Assembly: GCA_937885575.1 (NCBI GenBank)
Contig: CALABO010000019.1
Span: 1-33,112 of the forward strand
DNA length: 33,112 bases
DNA from: an uncultured Pseudomonadota bacterium
Lineage (GTDB): Bacteria > Pseudomonadota > Alphaproteobacteria > Rs-D84
Direction: 5' to 3'
Part shown: positions 9,099 to 16,449 of the stretch, piece after piece
Position numbering within the stretch: position 1 is the stretch's first letter
Layout: each line of letters opens with the position of its first letter
Notes under the pieces: model-generated
The model's input: the letters and a program-made list of their open reading frames with translations, nothing else
What the model was told of the DNA's origin: nothing
Database searches by the model: none
Position numbers and translations under genes: made by a program

Positions 9099-9104
9099 TA
9101 TAAT
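9099..9104 (+). promoter_or_regulatory. -10 box of VirB6 paralogue 5, implying a leaderless mRNA
   Basis: A perfect TATAAT ends eight bases before the ATG at 9113, and no ribosome binding site is seen. TTGGCA lies nine bases upstream of the hexamer, too close for a usual -35 box. The gene at 10463 has the same spacing (TTGCAC, nine bases, TATAAT, eight bases, ATG). Confidence 0.45.
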
Positions 9105-9112
9105 TAAACAAA

Positions 9113-10393
9113 ATGAGCAAGTTAAAAAAATTTTTTATTGTATTTTTATCGTTCTTTCCATTAACGGCGGGTGCGATATTGCCGTGGCTGCTTGCCGCAG
9201 GTGTTGCAACTATTGCCGGATTTTCAATCTGGCGCAGCACTGCGCCGGTTGATATGAGTGATGCGCTTGCCTTTTTCTCTTCGTGTTGGACATGCGAAAT
9301 GTTCGCATCGATTATGGCGAAACTCTCAAACATTTTGCCACCAATTTACTATGGCATTGGCGAAGTCATAATTCCGATTGCGGCGATGCTTACGGCGGTG
9401 TATTTCACATGGACACTTGCATCGAATTTTATGAACGGCAAAGTTGAAAGTGGTTGGACAACGGCATCGAATTTCGGAACGCATTTGATACGACTTGCGA
9501 TTGTTTGCGCATTACTGGTGTTTCCATTGCCGCGTTTAATAAGTGGCGTTGTTATAGAACCGATTTTCAATCTTGGGCTATCGGTGAATCATATTATCGG
9601 CGACACAGAAAAGTTTTCCGAATGTATGGTTGCGACATCTTTGATGGACGAAAACGCGAATCACGAATCCACTTCGACCGGCGCTTTCCCGATTAAGTTG
9701 CGCAGTGGTCTGACCTGTGAACTTGCCAATGTGCACCAAGTGACCGGCCTTGGGATGACGGTTGGTTGGACAATGTTGAATATGGCATTCAATGTCGAAT
9801 ATATGCATAAGATTATGTGGGAAATTCCGATTTTTCCAAATATTCCGATATTTTTTGCGGGGCTTCTTGTGTTGGCGCTATATTTTATGGCGCTGTTGCC
9901 GATACCACTATATTTCCTTGAAATCTTTGTGACCTTGGCATTGGATTTAGTGATGTTGCCACTGATGTTGCTGTCGTGGTTGTTCAAAGGTTGGGATAAA
10001 ATCTTTCCAAAGGGCGGCAAAAATATCCAAGGTATGATAGATGATGTTATAAACGGCGCAATCGGAATTGCAATAACTGTGGTATTTTTGGTGTTCGGAC
10101 TGGCGTTCTTGGACGCAATTGTCGGACATGTCGATGGCATATCACGAATCGCGACGGCACTTGCCAACGGCGATTCGCAAATTCTTATGGACGGCCTTAT
10201 GCTACGGGACGGCGGACTGCTGTCCGTTATAATGCTTGGGGCGTTTTTTGCGGTGTTTATGACATCTATACCGAATCTGGTAAAGACATTATTCAATGTC
10301 ACAGTGTCCAACAAATTCTACGAATCGGCGAAAAAAGACTTTGATTTAACGCGCGCAACCCTTGGGAAATGGTGGAAAACCCTAAAAAAATAA
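9113..10393 (+). CDS. VirB6/TrbL-like T4SS inner-membrane protein (paralogue 5, divergent)
   Basis: The 426-residue protein begins with a hydrophobic signal or anchor (KKFFIVFLSFFPLTAGAILP). It has C58-W-T-C61 followed by EMF, a membrane segment near residues 75-100, and the best copy of the shared block (HLIRLAIVCALLVFPLPRLI, then VVIEPIFNLG). A loop with two cysteines (SECMVA and LTCELA) and a hydrophobic pair ending LVMLPLMLLSWLFKGWDKIF follow, then two further membrane segments and a lysine-rich tail. It is the only one of the five on the plus strand and may be expressed separately from the other four. The start codon follows a TATAAT by eight bases with no ribosome site. VirB6-like function is inferred from architecture. 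Confidence 0.64.
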   Translation: MSKLKKFFIVFLSFFPLTAGAILPWLLAAGVATIAGFSIWRSTAPVDMSDALAFFSSCWTCEMFASIMAKLSNILPPIYYGIGEVIIPIAAMLTAVYFTWTLASNFMNGKVESGWTTASNFGTHLIRLAIVCALLVFPLPRLISGVVIEPIFNLGLSVNHIIGDTEKFSECMVATSLMDENANHESTSTGAFPIKLRSGLTCELANVHQVTGLGMTVGWTMLNMAFNVEYMHKIMWEIPIFPNIPIFFAGLLVLALYFMALLPIPLYFLEIFVTLALDLVMLPLMLLSWLFKGWDKIFPKGGKNIQGMIDDVINGAIGIAITVVFLVFGLAFLDAIVGHVDGISRIATALANGDSQILMDGLMLRDGGLLSVIMLGAFFAVFMTSIPNLVKTLFNVTVSNKFYESAKKDFDLTRATLGKWWKTLKK

Positions 10394-10448
10394 AAAAATC
10401 AAGAAATTTATTTTTCTATTGCCCCTTTTTTATTTGCACCGAATCTGA

Positions 10449-10454
10449 TATAAT
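10449..10454 (+). promoter_or_regulatory. -10 box of the 10463 gene, implying a leaderless mRNA
   Basis: A perfect TATAAT ends eight bases before the ATG at 10463. There is no purine-rich ribosome site between them. A normally spaced -35 box is not evident. Confidence 0.45.
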
Positions 10455-10462
10455 TCTTAGCA

Positions 10463-10978
10463 ATGAGTAGATTTCCGATTCTTTATTGGCCACGCAGTAC
10501 GAAGTCCGATACCACATATCAGACCGCGCGCAAAGTTATAAATGCGGCCATCGGCGCAATGCCAGAGGTTATCACAGGCGATTTAAGTGTCGCCGATATT
10601 TTTGCGACGCGCCCCGATGCGGTTATCTATTACCCTGTGTTTTGCGGTTCGACCGGTTGGTGGGGCGAATTGCTGGGCGGGGACGCGACCATAACGGACA
10701 AGGTTATAGTTTCCCCCGAATGCCAATTGATGGTGATTGAAAGCGCGGCGGCGGCCCACCATGGACGGCGTGCGGTACATCAACTGTTCGCGGCGGAAAT
10801 ATACCCGACAAGTGGATTTTTCAAGAAAATGAGTTCCGAAATTGCAACCGTGGCCGACATGTTGGCAACGGATGCAGGAACAATCCTTGCGCTGTTCGCC
10901 GGTCACGACAAGAATAAACTTGTAAATATCCTTGAATCCACCGGAAATTCATATTTGGGTTGCATTGGCCAGTATTAA
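10463..10978 (+). CDS. Hypothetical cytosolic protein
   Basis: The 171-residue protein is mostly soluble in character and I do not recognise its family. Visible features are an N-terminal MSRFPILYWPRS, a stretch rich in small residues and tryptophan (CGSTGWWGELLGGD), an alanine-rich helix followed by HHGRRA, and cysteines in the segments YPVFCGS, SPECQL and YLGCIG. Codon use is like that of the core genes around it, so it looks native and coding. It lies 69 bases after VirB6 paralogue 5 on the same strand but has its own -10 box, so it need not belong to the secretion system. Confidence 0.7.
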   Translation: MSRFPILYWPRSTKSDTTYQTARKVINAAIGAMPEVITGDLSVADIFATRPDAVIYYPVFCGSTGWWGELLGGDATITDKVIVSPECQLMVIESAAAAHHGRRAVHQLFAAEIYPTSGFFKKMSSEIATVADMLATDAGTILALFAGHDKNKLVNILESTGNSYLGCIGQY

Positions 10979-11009
10979 TACCACCCACTAACACTCCTCA
11001 CTAAAAATC

Positions 11010-11037
11010 TTGCATTTTCAAAAAAAAACTATATAAT
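11010..11037 (+). promoter_or_regulatory. Predicted sigma70 promoter of rpmE
   Basis: TTGCAT (11010-11015) and TATAAT (11032-11037) are separated by 16 bases. Transcription would start near 11044, giving a leader of about 27 bases that holds the AAAGGG ribosome site. Confidence 0.6.
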
Positions 11038-11070
11038 CCCTTGGCAAATAAAAAACAAAAGGGCTTTGCG

Positions 11071-11283
11071 ATGAAAAAAGGTATCCATCCGGATTATCAT
11101 GAAATCAATGTGACACGGACCGATGGCAAGACGGTTAAAATGTATTCTTCGGTTAAAAAGGACCTTGTTCTTTCGACCGACAATTTGAACCATTCTGCAT
11201 GGACGGGTCAGCGTTCAAACGCTGGCGAAAAAGGCCGCAGAACGGAAAGTTTCAAAAAGAAATACGCCGGATTCGGTTTCTAA
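11071..11283 (+). CDS. rpmE: 50S ribosomal protein bL31
   Basis: The 70-residue protein starts MKKGIHPDYHEI and contains NHSAWTGQ and a basic FKKKYAGFGF end, the pattern of alphaproteobacterial bL31. The zinc-binding CxxC form of the protein is not present, so this is the cysteine-free type. I chose the ATG at 11071, which has AAAGGG eight bases upstream, over a TTG at 11041 that would sit almost on the transcription start. It is followed after 27 bases by the SuhB/IMPase-like gene, probably in one operon. Confidence 0.92.
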   Translation: MKKGIHPDYHEINVTRTDGKTVKMYSSVKKDLVLSTDNLNHSAWTGQRSNAGEKGRRTESFKKKYAGFGF

Positions 11284-11310
11284 AATTTTCATGCAATTGG
11301 GGGGCGCATT

Positions 11311-12018
11311 ATGGATTTGCTGATAAAGGGTTCGCCGGAACTGAACAAGATGTTTATGGCGTTGCAACGAACGGCAACCGGCTTGCGCCACGATTTTGGC
11401 GAAGTTGAAAATCTGCAACAATCCCTGCGTGGGGCGCGCGACTTTGTGCATCGCGCCGCCGCCAGGATAGAGGAAGAAATTTTATCTGATTTATCACTTG
11501 TGCGTCCTTCGGCGGGATTACTTACCCCGAATTTAACGCGTGATGGTGACGGACGCGATGAATTTGTCTTGGCGCTGTCGGGGGCGGAAAATTTTGTGCG
11601 TGCGAATCCGCGGTTTGCGATATCGCTTGCGCTGCGCACGGGTTATGAAACGAAAATCGCACTTATATATTCCCCAATTGATGAATATCTGTATTACGCG
11701 GAATCGGGCGCGGGCGCATTTGCGTATTCGGCATTTCATTCGGCGCGCATTCGCGTTTCAAATATCAAAGACCCGGCGGACATGACGGCGGCATATAACG
11801 GCGTTACGGGAAATCCGTTCGGCGTGGGTGCGGTTCGTGCAACTGGTTGCCCGGCGATGGATTTGGCCTGGGTTGCCGCGGGCAAGTTTGATGCATTTAT
11901 GTCCGGCACAATCGATTTTGCGGAAATCTGCGCCGGCGATTTAATTGTGCGTGAGGCCGGCGGTAAAATCGAAATCGGCGCCGACATTATTGCAACAAAT
12001 GGGAAAATTAGTGGTTAG
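11311..12018 (+). CDS. SuhB/inositol monophosphatase-like protein lacking catalytic residues
   Basis: The 235-residue protein aligns by eye with SuhB/IMPase. ENFVRANPRFAISLALR matches the family's NF-x-x-x-x-P-x-F-x-V-S-I-A, and CPAMDLAWVAAGKFDAF matches the AALDLAYVAAG-x-x-D-G-F region; GDLIVREAGGKI is also conserved. The metal-binding motifs are changed: DPxDGTTNF is ALSGAENF (both aspartates lost), the EE pair of the first motif is absent (AGLLTP), and WDxAAG is AEICAG. Phosphatase activity is therefore unlikely. The frame is intact and full length, so it looks like a maintained pseudoenzyme rather than a decayed gene. Its position next to rpmE fits a ribosome or transcription role, since E. 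coli SuhB also acts in rRNA antitermination. A GGGGGG ribosome site precedes the ATG. Confidence 0.8.
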   Translation: MDLLIKGSPELNKMFMALQRTATGLRHDFGEVENLQQSLRGARDFVHRAAARIEEEILSDLSLVRPSAGLLTPNLTRDGDGRDEFVLALSGAENFVRANPRFAISLALRTGYETKIALIYSPIDEYLYYAESGAGAFAYSAFHSARIRVSNIKDPADMTAAYNGVTGNPFGVGAVRATGCPAMDLAWVAAGKFDAFMSGTIDFAEICAGDLIVREAGGKIEIGADIIATNGKISG

Positions 12019-12158
12019 TGTAAGTGATTAGTGTTAGTGGTTAGTCGTCTCTGGAATTAGTTCATAATTACGCGGTTATTCCAGAACGCAAAGTTCCCCT
12101 CTTATAGAGGGGTGCCCCGTGGAACGGGGCGGGGTGTGGTTCACTAACCACTGACACT
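12010..12158. repeat. Structured intergenic element (copy E) with AGTGGTTAG-type flanks
   Basis: The core has two hairpins: CCCCTCT/AGAGGGG (12096-12102 and 12106-12112) and GCCCCG/CGGGGC (12114-12119 and 12125-12130) with loop TGGAA, then GGGGTGTGG. Upstream TCTGGAAT (12050-12057) pairs with ATTCCAGA (12078-12085). The outer flanks are multiples of AGTGGTTAG at 12010-12045 and the inverse CACTAACCACTGACACT at 12142-12158. Related copies lie at 17605-17718 and 19632-19770. Confidence 0.75.
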
Positions 12159-12159
12159 A

Positions 12160-12185
12160 AAAAAATCGCCGATTGGCGATTTTTT
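12160..12185. terminator. Bidirectional intrinsic terminator between the SuhB-like gene and rpmH
   Basis: AAAAAATCGCC and GGCGATTTTTT pair across a GATT loop, giving an A/T-flanked stem that ends with a U tract on either strand. It serves the rpmE operon on plus and rpmH on minus. Confidence 0.8.
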
Positions 12186-12336
12186 AATTTTCGGCCGCAA
12201 CCGCGATTCTTTTACGACCCGTCGCGCGGCGGCGATTCAACACGTCACGTCCACTTTTTGTAGCCATGCGCGCACGAAACCCGTGTGTGCGAATACGGCG
12301 TGTTTTTGACGGTTGATAAGTTCTTTTAGTTGCCAT
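12184..12336 (-). CDS. rpmH: 50S ribosomal protein bL34
   Basis: The 50-residue protein begins MATKRTYQPSKTRRIRTHGF and continues through RARMATKSGRDVLNRRRATG, an unmistakable bL34. The ribosome site AAAGGA lies seven bases before the ATG. The stop codon falls inside the downstream terminator hairpin. In most bacteria rpmH is followed by rnpA, yidD and yidC; here it is followed at once by a terminator, and yidC lies at 24877 behind lspA. Upstream on the same strand is a 31-codon reading frame that would share its promoter. Confidence 0.97.
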   Translation of the reverse strand: MATKRTYQPSKTRRIRTHGFRARMATKSGRDVLNRRRATGRKRIAVAAEN

Positions 12337-12391
12337 TTCAAATCCTTTTGTACGTATATTTAACCATACGTTTTATCAAAAAGCAAATATT

Positions 12392-12487
12392 TTATTTACT
12401 TTTTATCAATCCCAATTTTTGTAACGCCAACAGCATCAGGTGAAACGCGAATAATGCAGCAAACAAATTCCAAAATATTAGTGTCAC
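12392..12487 (-). CDS. Predicted 31-residue single-span membrane peptide upstream of rpmH
   Basis: The frame begins with GTG at 12487 and encodes about 20 hydrophobic residues (TLIFWNLFAALFAFHLMLLA) then a basic end (LQKLGLIKSK), the look of a single-pass inner-membrane peptide with a cytosolic C-terminus. AAAGGA lies eight bases before the GTG, and a strong promoter (TTGACA, 17 bases, TAAATT) lies at 12515-12543. The rpmH start is 55 bases downstream, so both would be on one transcript. No family is recognised. If not translated, the stretch is simply the rpmH leader. Confidence 0.5.
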   Translation of the reverse strand: MTLIFWNLFAALFAFHLMLLALQKLGLIKSK

Positions 12488-12514
12488 TTGTTTAATCCTT
12501 TTTTGCTATCCAAC

Positions 12515-12543
12515 AATTTACTACAAACTAAACGGTTTGTCAA
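12515..12543 (-). promoter_or_regulatory. Predicted sigma70 promoter of the small ORF-rpmH unit
   Basis: On minus, TTGACA (12538-12543) and TAAATT (12515-12520) have a 17-base spacer. This is the best -35 box in the window, fitting a highly expressed ribosomal protein gene. Confidence 0.7.
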
Positions 12544-12577
12544 TATGAATTTTGCTGCGTGTTTTTTGCTTTATTTC

Positions 12578-12607
12578 TTGACCCGGCGCGCAAAAATTTG
12601 CTATGTT
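12578..12607 (+). promoter_or_regulatory. Predicted promoter of gyrA
   Basis: TTGACC (12578-12583) is followed after 18 bases by TATGTT (12602-12607), about 33 bases before the gyrA ATG. The -10 box is weak. Confidence 0.5.
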
Positions 12608-12639
12608 TTATATGCCATAAACCAAGGGAAAGTGAAGTT

Positions 12640-15372
12640 ATGTCAGAAATTGAAAATACAAATGAAATAAACACAATCAAAGTTCCACAATCTTCGATTG
12701 AACACGAAATGCGAACATCGTTTTTGGACTATGCAATGTCGGTTATTGTTGACCGCGCGTTGCCTGATGTTCGCGATGGTTGCAAACCTGTGCATCGCCG
12801 TATTTTATATGTTATGAACGATGTCGCACCGGCGACCAAGCCAACGGTGAAATCTGCGCGTATTGTCGGTGACGTTATGGGTAAATATCACCCCCACGGC
12901 GATAGTTCGATATACGAGGCGATGGTCCGCATGGGCCAAGATTTTTCCATGGGCGAAATGCTGGTCCAGGGCCAGGGTAATTTTGGTTCGCGCGACGGGG
13001 ACAAGGCCGCCGCCATGCGTTATACCGAAGCGCGCCTTTCAAAACTTGGTGCATCGCTCATGGAAGATATGGACAAAGACACCGTCGATTGGCAACCGAA
13101 CTTTGACGGGACACTCCAAGAACCGGTCGTCTTGCCGACCAAGTTTCCAAATTTCTTGGTCAACGGCGGTTCAGGTATTGCGGTTGGTATGGCGACAAAT
13201 GTGCCGACATATAACCTTGGCGAAATTTGTAATGGAATTTTGGCAATTTTGGATAATCGCGATTTGTCCGATGATGAATTGTTTGGTATCATTCCGGGAC
13301 CGGACTTTCCAACGGGTGCAATCATTATGGGACGCACCGGCGCGTACAAGGCGCACACCACCGGTCGCGGTTCTATAATTGTTCGTGCAAAAACACATAT
13401 CGAAAAATTCCATGATCACGAGGCGATTGTTGTCGATGAAATTCCGTACCAGGTGAACAAGGCGCAAATGATTATCAAAATTGCCGAACTGACCAAGGAT
13501 AAAAAGATAGAAGGTATTTCTGAAATCCGCGATGAATCGTCCAAGGAAGGTTTGCGTATCGTTATCGAACTGAAACGCGATGCGATTGCCGATGTTGTGT
13601 TGAATCACCTTTTTCAATATACGGAAATGCAGACGAATTTCCCTGTGAATATGATGGCACTGAACCGCGGGCGGCCAATGTTGTTTAATGTTCGTGGCGT
13701 GTTGGATGCGTTTATCGAATTCCGTGAGGAGGTTATTCGCCGTCGAACAATCTTTGATTTGAACAAGGCGCGTAATCGTGCGCACACATTACTTGGTCTT
13801 TCCGTTGCGGTCGGCAATTTGGATGAGGTTATTGAACTTATCAAATCGTCCGCAAATCCAGAGGAAGCGCGCATCGCACTTGTTTCGCGTGGGTGGCGGG
13901 CGTCTGATATTGAAAACTATATTCAACTGATTGACGACCCGAATACGGAATACAAAGACGGTATGTTCTATATGTCCGAAGACCAGGCGCGCGCGATTTT
14001 GGAATTGCAGTTGCATCGGCTGACCGGACTTGAACGCGACAAATTGCACGCGGATTTGGTGGAATTGGGCGCGCAGATTCGCGATTTGTTGGATATACTC
14101 GCATCGCACGAACGCATCGTGCAGATTATTCGTGAAGAAACCGCGGCCGTGCGTGATAATTGGGCTTCGCCACGCCGGACGGAAATTTCTGATGCGGAAA
14201 TCGACATCGATATCGAAGATTTAATCGCCCGCGAAGATATGGTTGTGACGGTTTCTAATACGGGCTATATCAAACGTGTTTCACTTGACACATATCGCGC
14301 ACAAAAACGTGGGGGCAAGGGTCGCAACGCTATGACGACCAAGGACGACGACTATGTGGTTCAGGTTTTTGTTGCAAACACGCATACGCCACTGTTGTTC
14401 TTCTCGTCCCGCGGGCTTTGCTATAAATTGAAAACGTATAAGTTGCCAGAGGCGGCGGCCGCGGCCAAGGGTCGGCCATTGGTGAATCTGTTGCCACTGG
14501 CCGAAAACGAAACGATTACCGCGATTTTGCCGGTGCCGGAAGAAGACGCGGCGGCGCCACAAATTTCGGACAAAGAACGTTGCCTTATGTTCGTGACGGC
14601 GTCGGGAACGGTGCGTCGCAATCGTATGGCGGACTTTGATTCAATTCGCGCGAACGGAAAAATCGCGATGAAGTTGGACGATGGCGACAGTTTGGTTTCC
14701 GTGTTGCCGTGCACCGAAGACCAAGATGTGTTTTTGGCGACCTATCGCGGGCGTTGTATTCGTTTTCCGGTTCCGGAAATTCGTATCTTTGCCGGCCGTA
14801 ATTCAACGGGCGTGCGCGGTATAACGCTTGGGCGCGACGACCGCATTATCGGTATGTCGATGTTGAATCGTGGCGAATCTGATTCCGCGGTGCGTGCGGC
14901 GTATGTGAAACAAAGCCGTGCCGCGCGGCGTGCCGCAACCGGTATAGAAGAAGAGGCCGACAACGAAGAAGAAACAACAACACTCGTCTTGGACGACGCG
15001 AAAATGGCGGAAATGGCGGCACGCGAAGAATTCATTCTTACGATTTCCGAAAATGGATTCGGCAAGCGGACCAGTTCGTATGAATATCGCCTAACGCATC
15101 GTGGTGGTGGCGGTTTTGCAAACATCAAACTTGGCGGGAAAAATACCGCGGTCGCGGGTTCGTTCCCGGTTGCCCCAGACAACGATGTTATAATGGTGAC
15201 AAATGGTGGAAAAATTATCCGCACGCCCGCATCGGACATTCGCATCGCCGGACGCAGCACCGCCGGTGTGACACTGTTCCGCACGGCGGAAAATGAAAAG
15301 GTTATGTCGGCAATATCTATTGAATCGGACGGCGCGGACGAAACCGAAACAGAAGAAGTGACGAATGGATAA
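12640..15372 (+). CDS. gyrA: DNA gyrase subunit A
   Basis: The 910-residue protein has the breakage-reunion domain with YAMSVIVDRALPDVRDG near the N-terminus, the catalytic tyrosine in RYTEARLS (Y128), and the quinolone-pocket segment GDSSIYEAM with S89 and E93 at the positions of E. coli S83 and D87. The GyrA box QKRGGKG (residues 555-561), required for DNA wrapping, separates it from ParC. Six-bladed C-terminal repeats follow, with an acidic insertion (EEEADNEEETTT) near residue 780. Gyrase introduces negative supercoils using ATP together with GyrB, which is not in this window. The ATG at 12640 is chosen because it starts MSEIENT before conserved sequence. The last codons overlap the MerR-like gene. 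Confidence 0.97.
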   Translation: MSEIENTNEINTIKVPQSSIEHEMRTSFLDYAMSVIVDRALPDVRDGCKPVHRRILYVMNDVAPATKPTVKSARIVGDVMGKYHPHGDSSIYEAMVRMGQDFSMGEMLVQGQGNFGSRDGDKAAAMRYTEARLSKLGASLMEDMDKDTVDWQPNFDGTLQEPVVLPTKFPNFLVNGGSGIAVGMATNVPTYNLGEICNGILAILDNRDLSDDELFGIIPGPDFPTGAIIMGRTGAYKAHTTGRGSIIVRAKTHIEKFHDHEAIVVDEIPYQVNKAQMIIKIAELTKDKKIEGISEIRDESSKEGLRIVIELKRDAIADVVLNHLFQYTEMQTNFPVNMMALNRGRPMLFNVRGVLDAFIEFREEVIRRRTIFDLNKARNRAHTLLGLSVAVGNLDEVIELIKSSANPEEARIALVSRGWRASDIENYIQLIDDPNTEYKDGMFYMSEDQARAILELQLHRLTGLERDKLHADLVELGAQIRDLLDILASHERIVQIIREETAAVRDNWASPRRTEISDAEIDIDIEDLIAREDMVVTVSNTGYIKRVSLDTYRAQKRGGKGRNAMTTKDDDYVVQVFVANTHTPLLFFSSRGLCYKLKTYKLPEAAAAAKGRPLVNLLPLAENETITAILPVPEEDAAAPQISDKERCLMFVTASGTVRRNRMADFDSIRANGKIAMKLDDGDSLVSVLPCTEDQDVFLATYRGRCIRFPVPEIRIFAGRNSTGVRGITLGRDDRIIGMSMLNRGESDSAVRAAYVKQSRAARRAATGIEEEADNEEETTTLVLDDAKMAEMAAREEFILTISENGFGKRTSSYEYRLTHRGGGGFANIKLGGKNTAVAGSFPVAPDNDVIMVTNGGKIIRTPASDIRIAGRSTAGVTLFRTAENEKVMSAISIESDGADETETEEVTNG

Positions 15373-15823
15373 CGAATATTTTGCATCAATAAATTCTGTA
15401 TCCCAAGAACTTGGGATACCGGCGTACACACTTCGTTATTGGGAAAAACAATTTCCAACCGTCGTGCGGCCGGTCGCGGGTGCGGGCGGACGGCGGTATT
15501 ATCGCGCCGAAATGGTTACGCGCCTGCGCACGATAAAGGATTTATTGTATAACCGGGGGCTTACCATCGCGGGGGTCAAAAAAATGATACGCAGTGGTGA
15601 ATTTTCTGCAATTGATTCGAATGCGTCTTGGACACCGGTGCCACGCCCACGGCCTGCGTTGCGTCCCGAACCGCGTCCGCAAAGTTTCGACCCGGAATCG
15701 CGGTTGCAAAGTGTGTATGATAACTTTATGGATGATCGCCCCACGGGTGCCACATCAATTGATTTAACAAAATTGGATATCGCGGTCGATTTACTGCACC
15801 AGGCGCGCGAACTGCTGAATTAA
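15365..15823 (+). CDS. MerR-family transcriptional regulator
   Basis: The 152-residue protein has an N-terminal winged helix-turn-helix: SVSQELGIPAYTLRYWEKQF, then GGRRYYRAEMVTRLRTIKDL and GLTIAGVKKMI, the standard MerR pattern in residues 5-75. The rest is a proline- and arginine-rich linker and a short C-terminal helix (LDIAVDLLHQARELL). It has no cysteine or recognisable ligand-binding domain. The type resembles the MerR-like regulator encoded near ihfA in many Alphaproteobacteria. Its ATG lies eight bases before the end of gyrA, so it is probably translationally coupled to gyrA. Targets are unknown. Confidence 0.88.
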   Translation: MDNEYFASINSVSQELGIPAYTLRYWEKQFPTVVRPVAGAGGRRYYRAEMVTRLRTIKDLLYNRGLTIAGVKKMIRSGEFSAIDSNASWTPVPRPRPALRPEPRPQSFDPESRLQSVYDNFMDDRPTGATSIDLTKLDIAVDLLHQARELLN

Positions 15824-15834
15824 AAGGATTAGAA

Positions 15835-16230
15835 ATGGCGGAAAAAATTGAAATGAATGGCATGACATATATGACTGAATTTGAAAGGGGGCTTTTGCCG
15901 CAAATTGCGGAATGCCCCGCGGCGTTTTTACGTGCCCCGAATCCATCCGAAGAATTCATGCGCGCTGCCGTCTTTCTAAATCCGCATGTTTTGCGGTTTA
16001 TTGCTAACCAAAGTCATATGGTGCGCATGATTGCGGCAAAATTGGATTACACGACCGAACCGTTGATTTGCGGAATCACACCGGAAATCCGCGCGGCATT
16101 GAATAAAAAGAACACACGCGGAATTATGGGCGCGGACCTGAACCGTCGTGAAATCGAAGAATACGCAAACGCGATGAACGTTATGAAATTTGGCTTTGCC
16201 GCCGAACACCTGTATCCACGAAAAAGGTAA
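15835..16230 (+). CDS. Hypothetical protein in the gyrA-merR operon
   Basis: The 131-residue protein starts 11 bases after the MerR-like stop with AAAGGA upstream, so it is likely the third gene of the operon. It is soluble and partly helical. The stretch AAVFLNPHVLRFIANQSHMV, followed by RMIAAK, loosely recalls the DUF4116-type repeat (AAV-x-x-N-x-x-x-L-x-F-V), but only one weak unit is seen and I do not assign the family. Codon use matches gyrA. Function is unknown. Confidence 0.75.
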   Translation: MAEKIEMNGMTYMTEFERGLLPQIAECPAAFLRAPNPSEEFMRAAVFLNPHVLRFIANQSHMVRMIAAKLDYTTEPLICGITPEIRAALNKKNTRGIMGADLNRREIEEYANAMNVMKFGFAAEHLYPRKR

Positions 16231-16449
16231 AATTTACAGTGGCTCAATCTCGCTGTAGCGTAAGCGAAAGCGGATGGCAGGACATACTGTGCAATTCACG
16301 AACTGATGAAATCAAAGATTTGTTGCAGTTTGGAAAAGAAATTAAGATTTTTTTGAATAAATACTATCATATCTGAACTATGTTATACAAATTATTGACA
16401 TTTATATATTTTGTATTATATTATAAACGACAATAAGAGAAAAAACAAA
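16231..16449. other. AT-rich intergenic region with promoter and a flanking repeat copy
   Basis: The first part holds small hairpins around 16248-16275. TTCACGAACTGATGAAA at 16295-16311 matches CTTACGAACTCATGAAA at 17344-17360 at 14 of 17 positions, on the far side of the next gene. From about 16310 the sequence becomes strongly AT-rich. No coding frame is supported. Confidence 0.45.
16395..16422 (+). promoter_or_regulatory. Predicted sigma70 promoter of the DUF3419-like gene
   Basis: A perfect TTGACA (16395-16400) is followed after 16 bases by TATATT (16417-16422), with other AT-rich -10 candidates overlapping. Transcription would begin near 16429, which rules out a start codon at 16411. 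Confidence 0.6.

Noticed and set aside
9049..9333. N-terminal extension of VirB6 paralogue 4 to a start at 9333
   Set aside because: It would overlap the divergent paralogue 5, lacks a ribosome site, and the signal peptide and GTAGGAAGT site place the start at 9048.
9661..10314. 217-codon frame on minus opposite VirB6 paralogue 5
   Set aside because: It is the antisense shadow of a gene with clear membrane-protein architecture; the translated product is Ser/Pro/Ile-rich with no domain.
11311..12018. Pseudogene call for the SuhB-like protein
   Set aside because: The frame is intact, full length and has a good ribosome site; only catalytic residues are replaced.
12640..15372. ParC (topoisomerase IV subunit A)
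   Set aside because: The GyrA box QKRGGKG and the length favour GyrA.
16411..16449. Start of the DUF3419-like gene at 16411
   Set aside because: It lies inside the predicted promoter, upstream of the likely transcription start.
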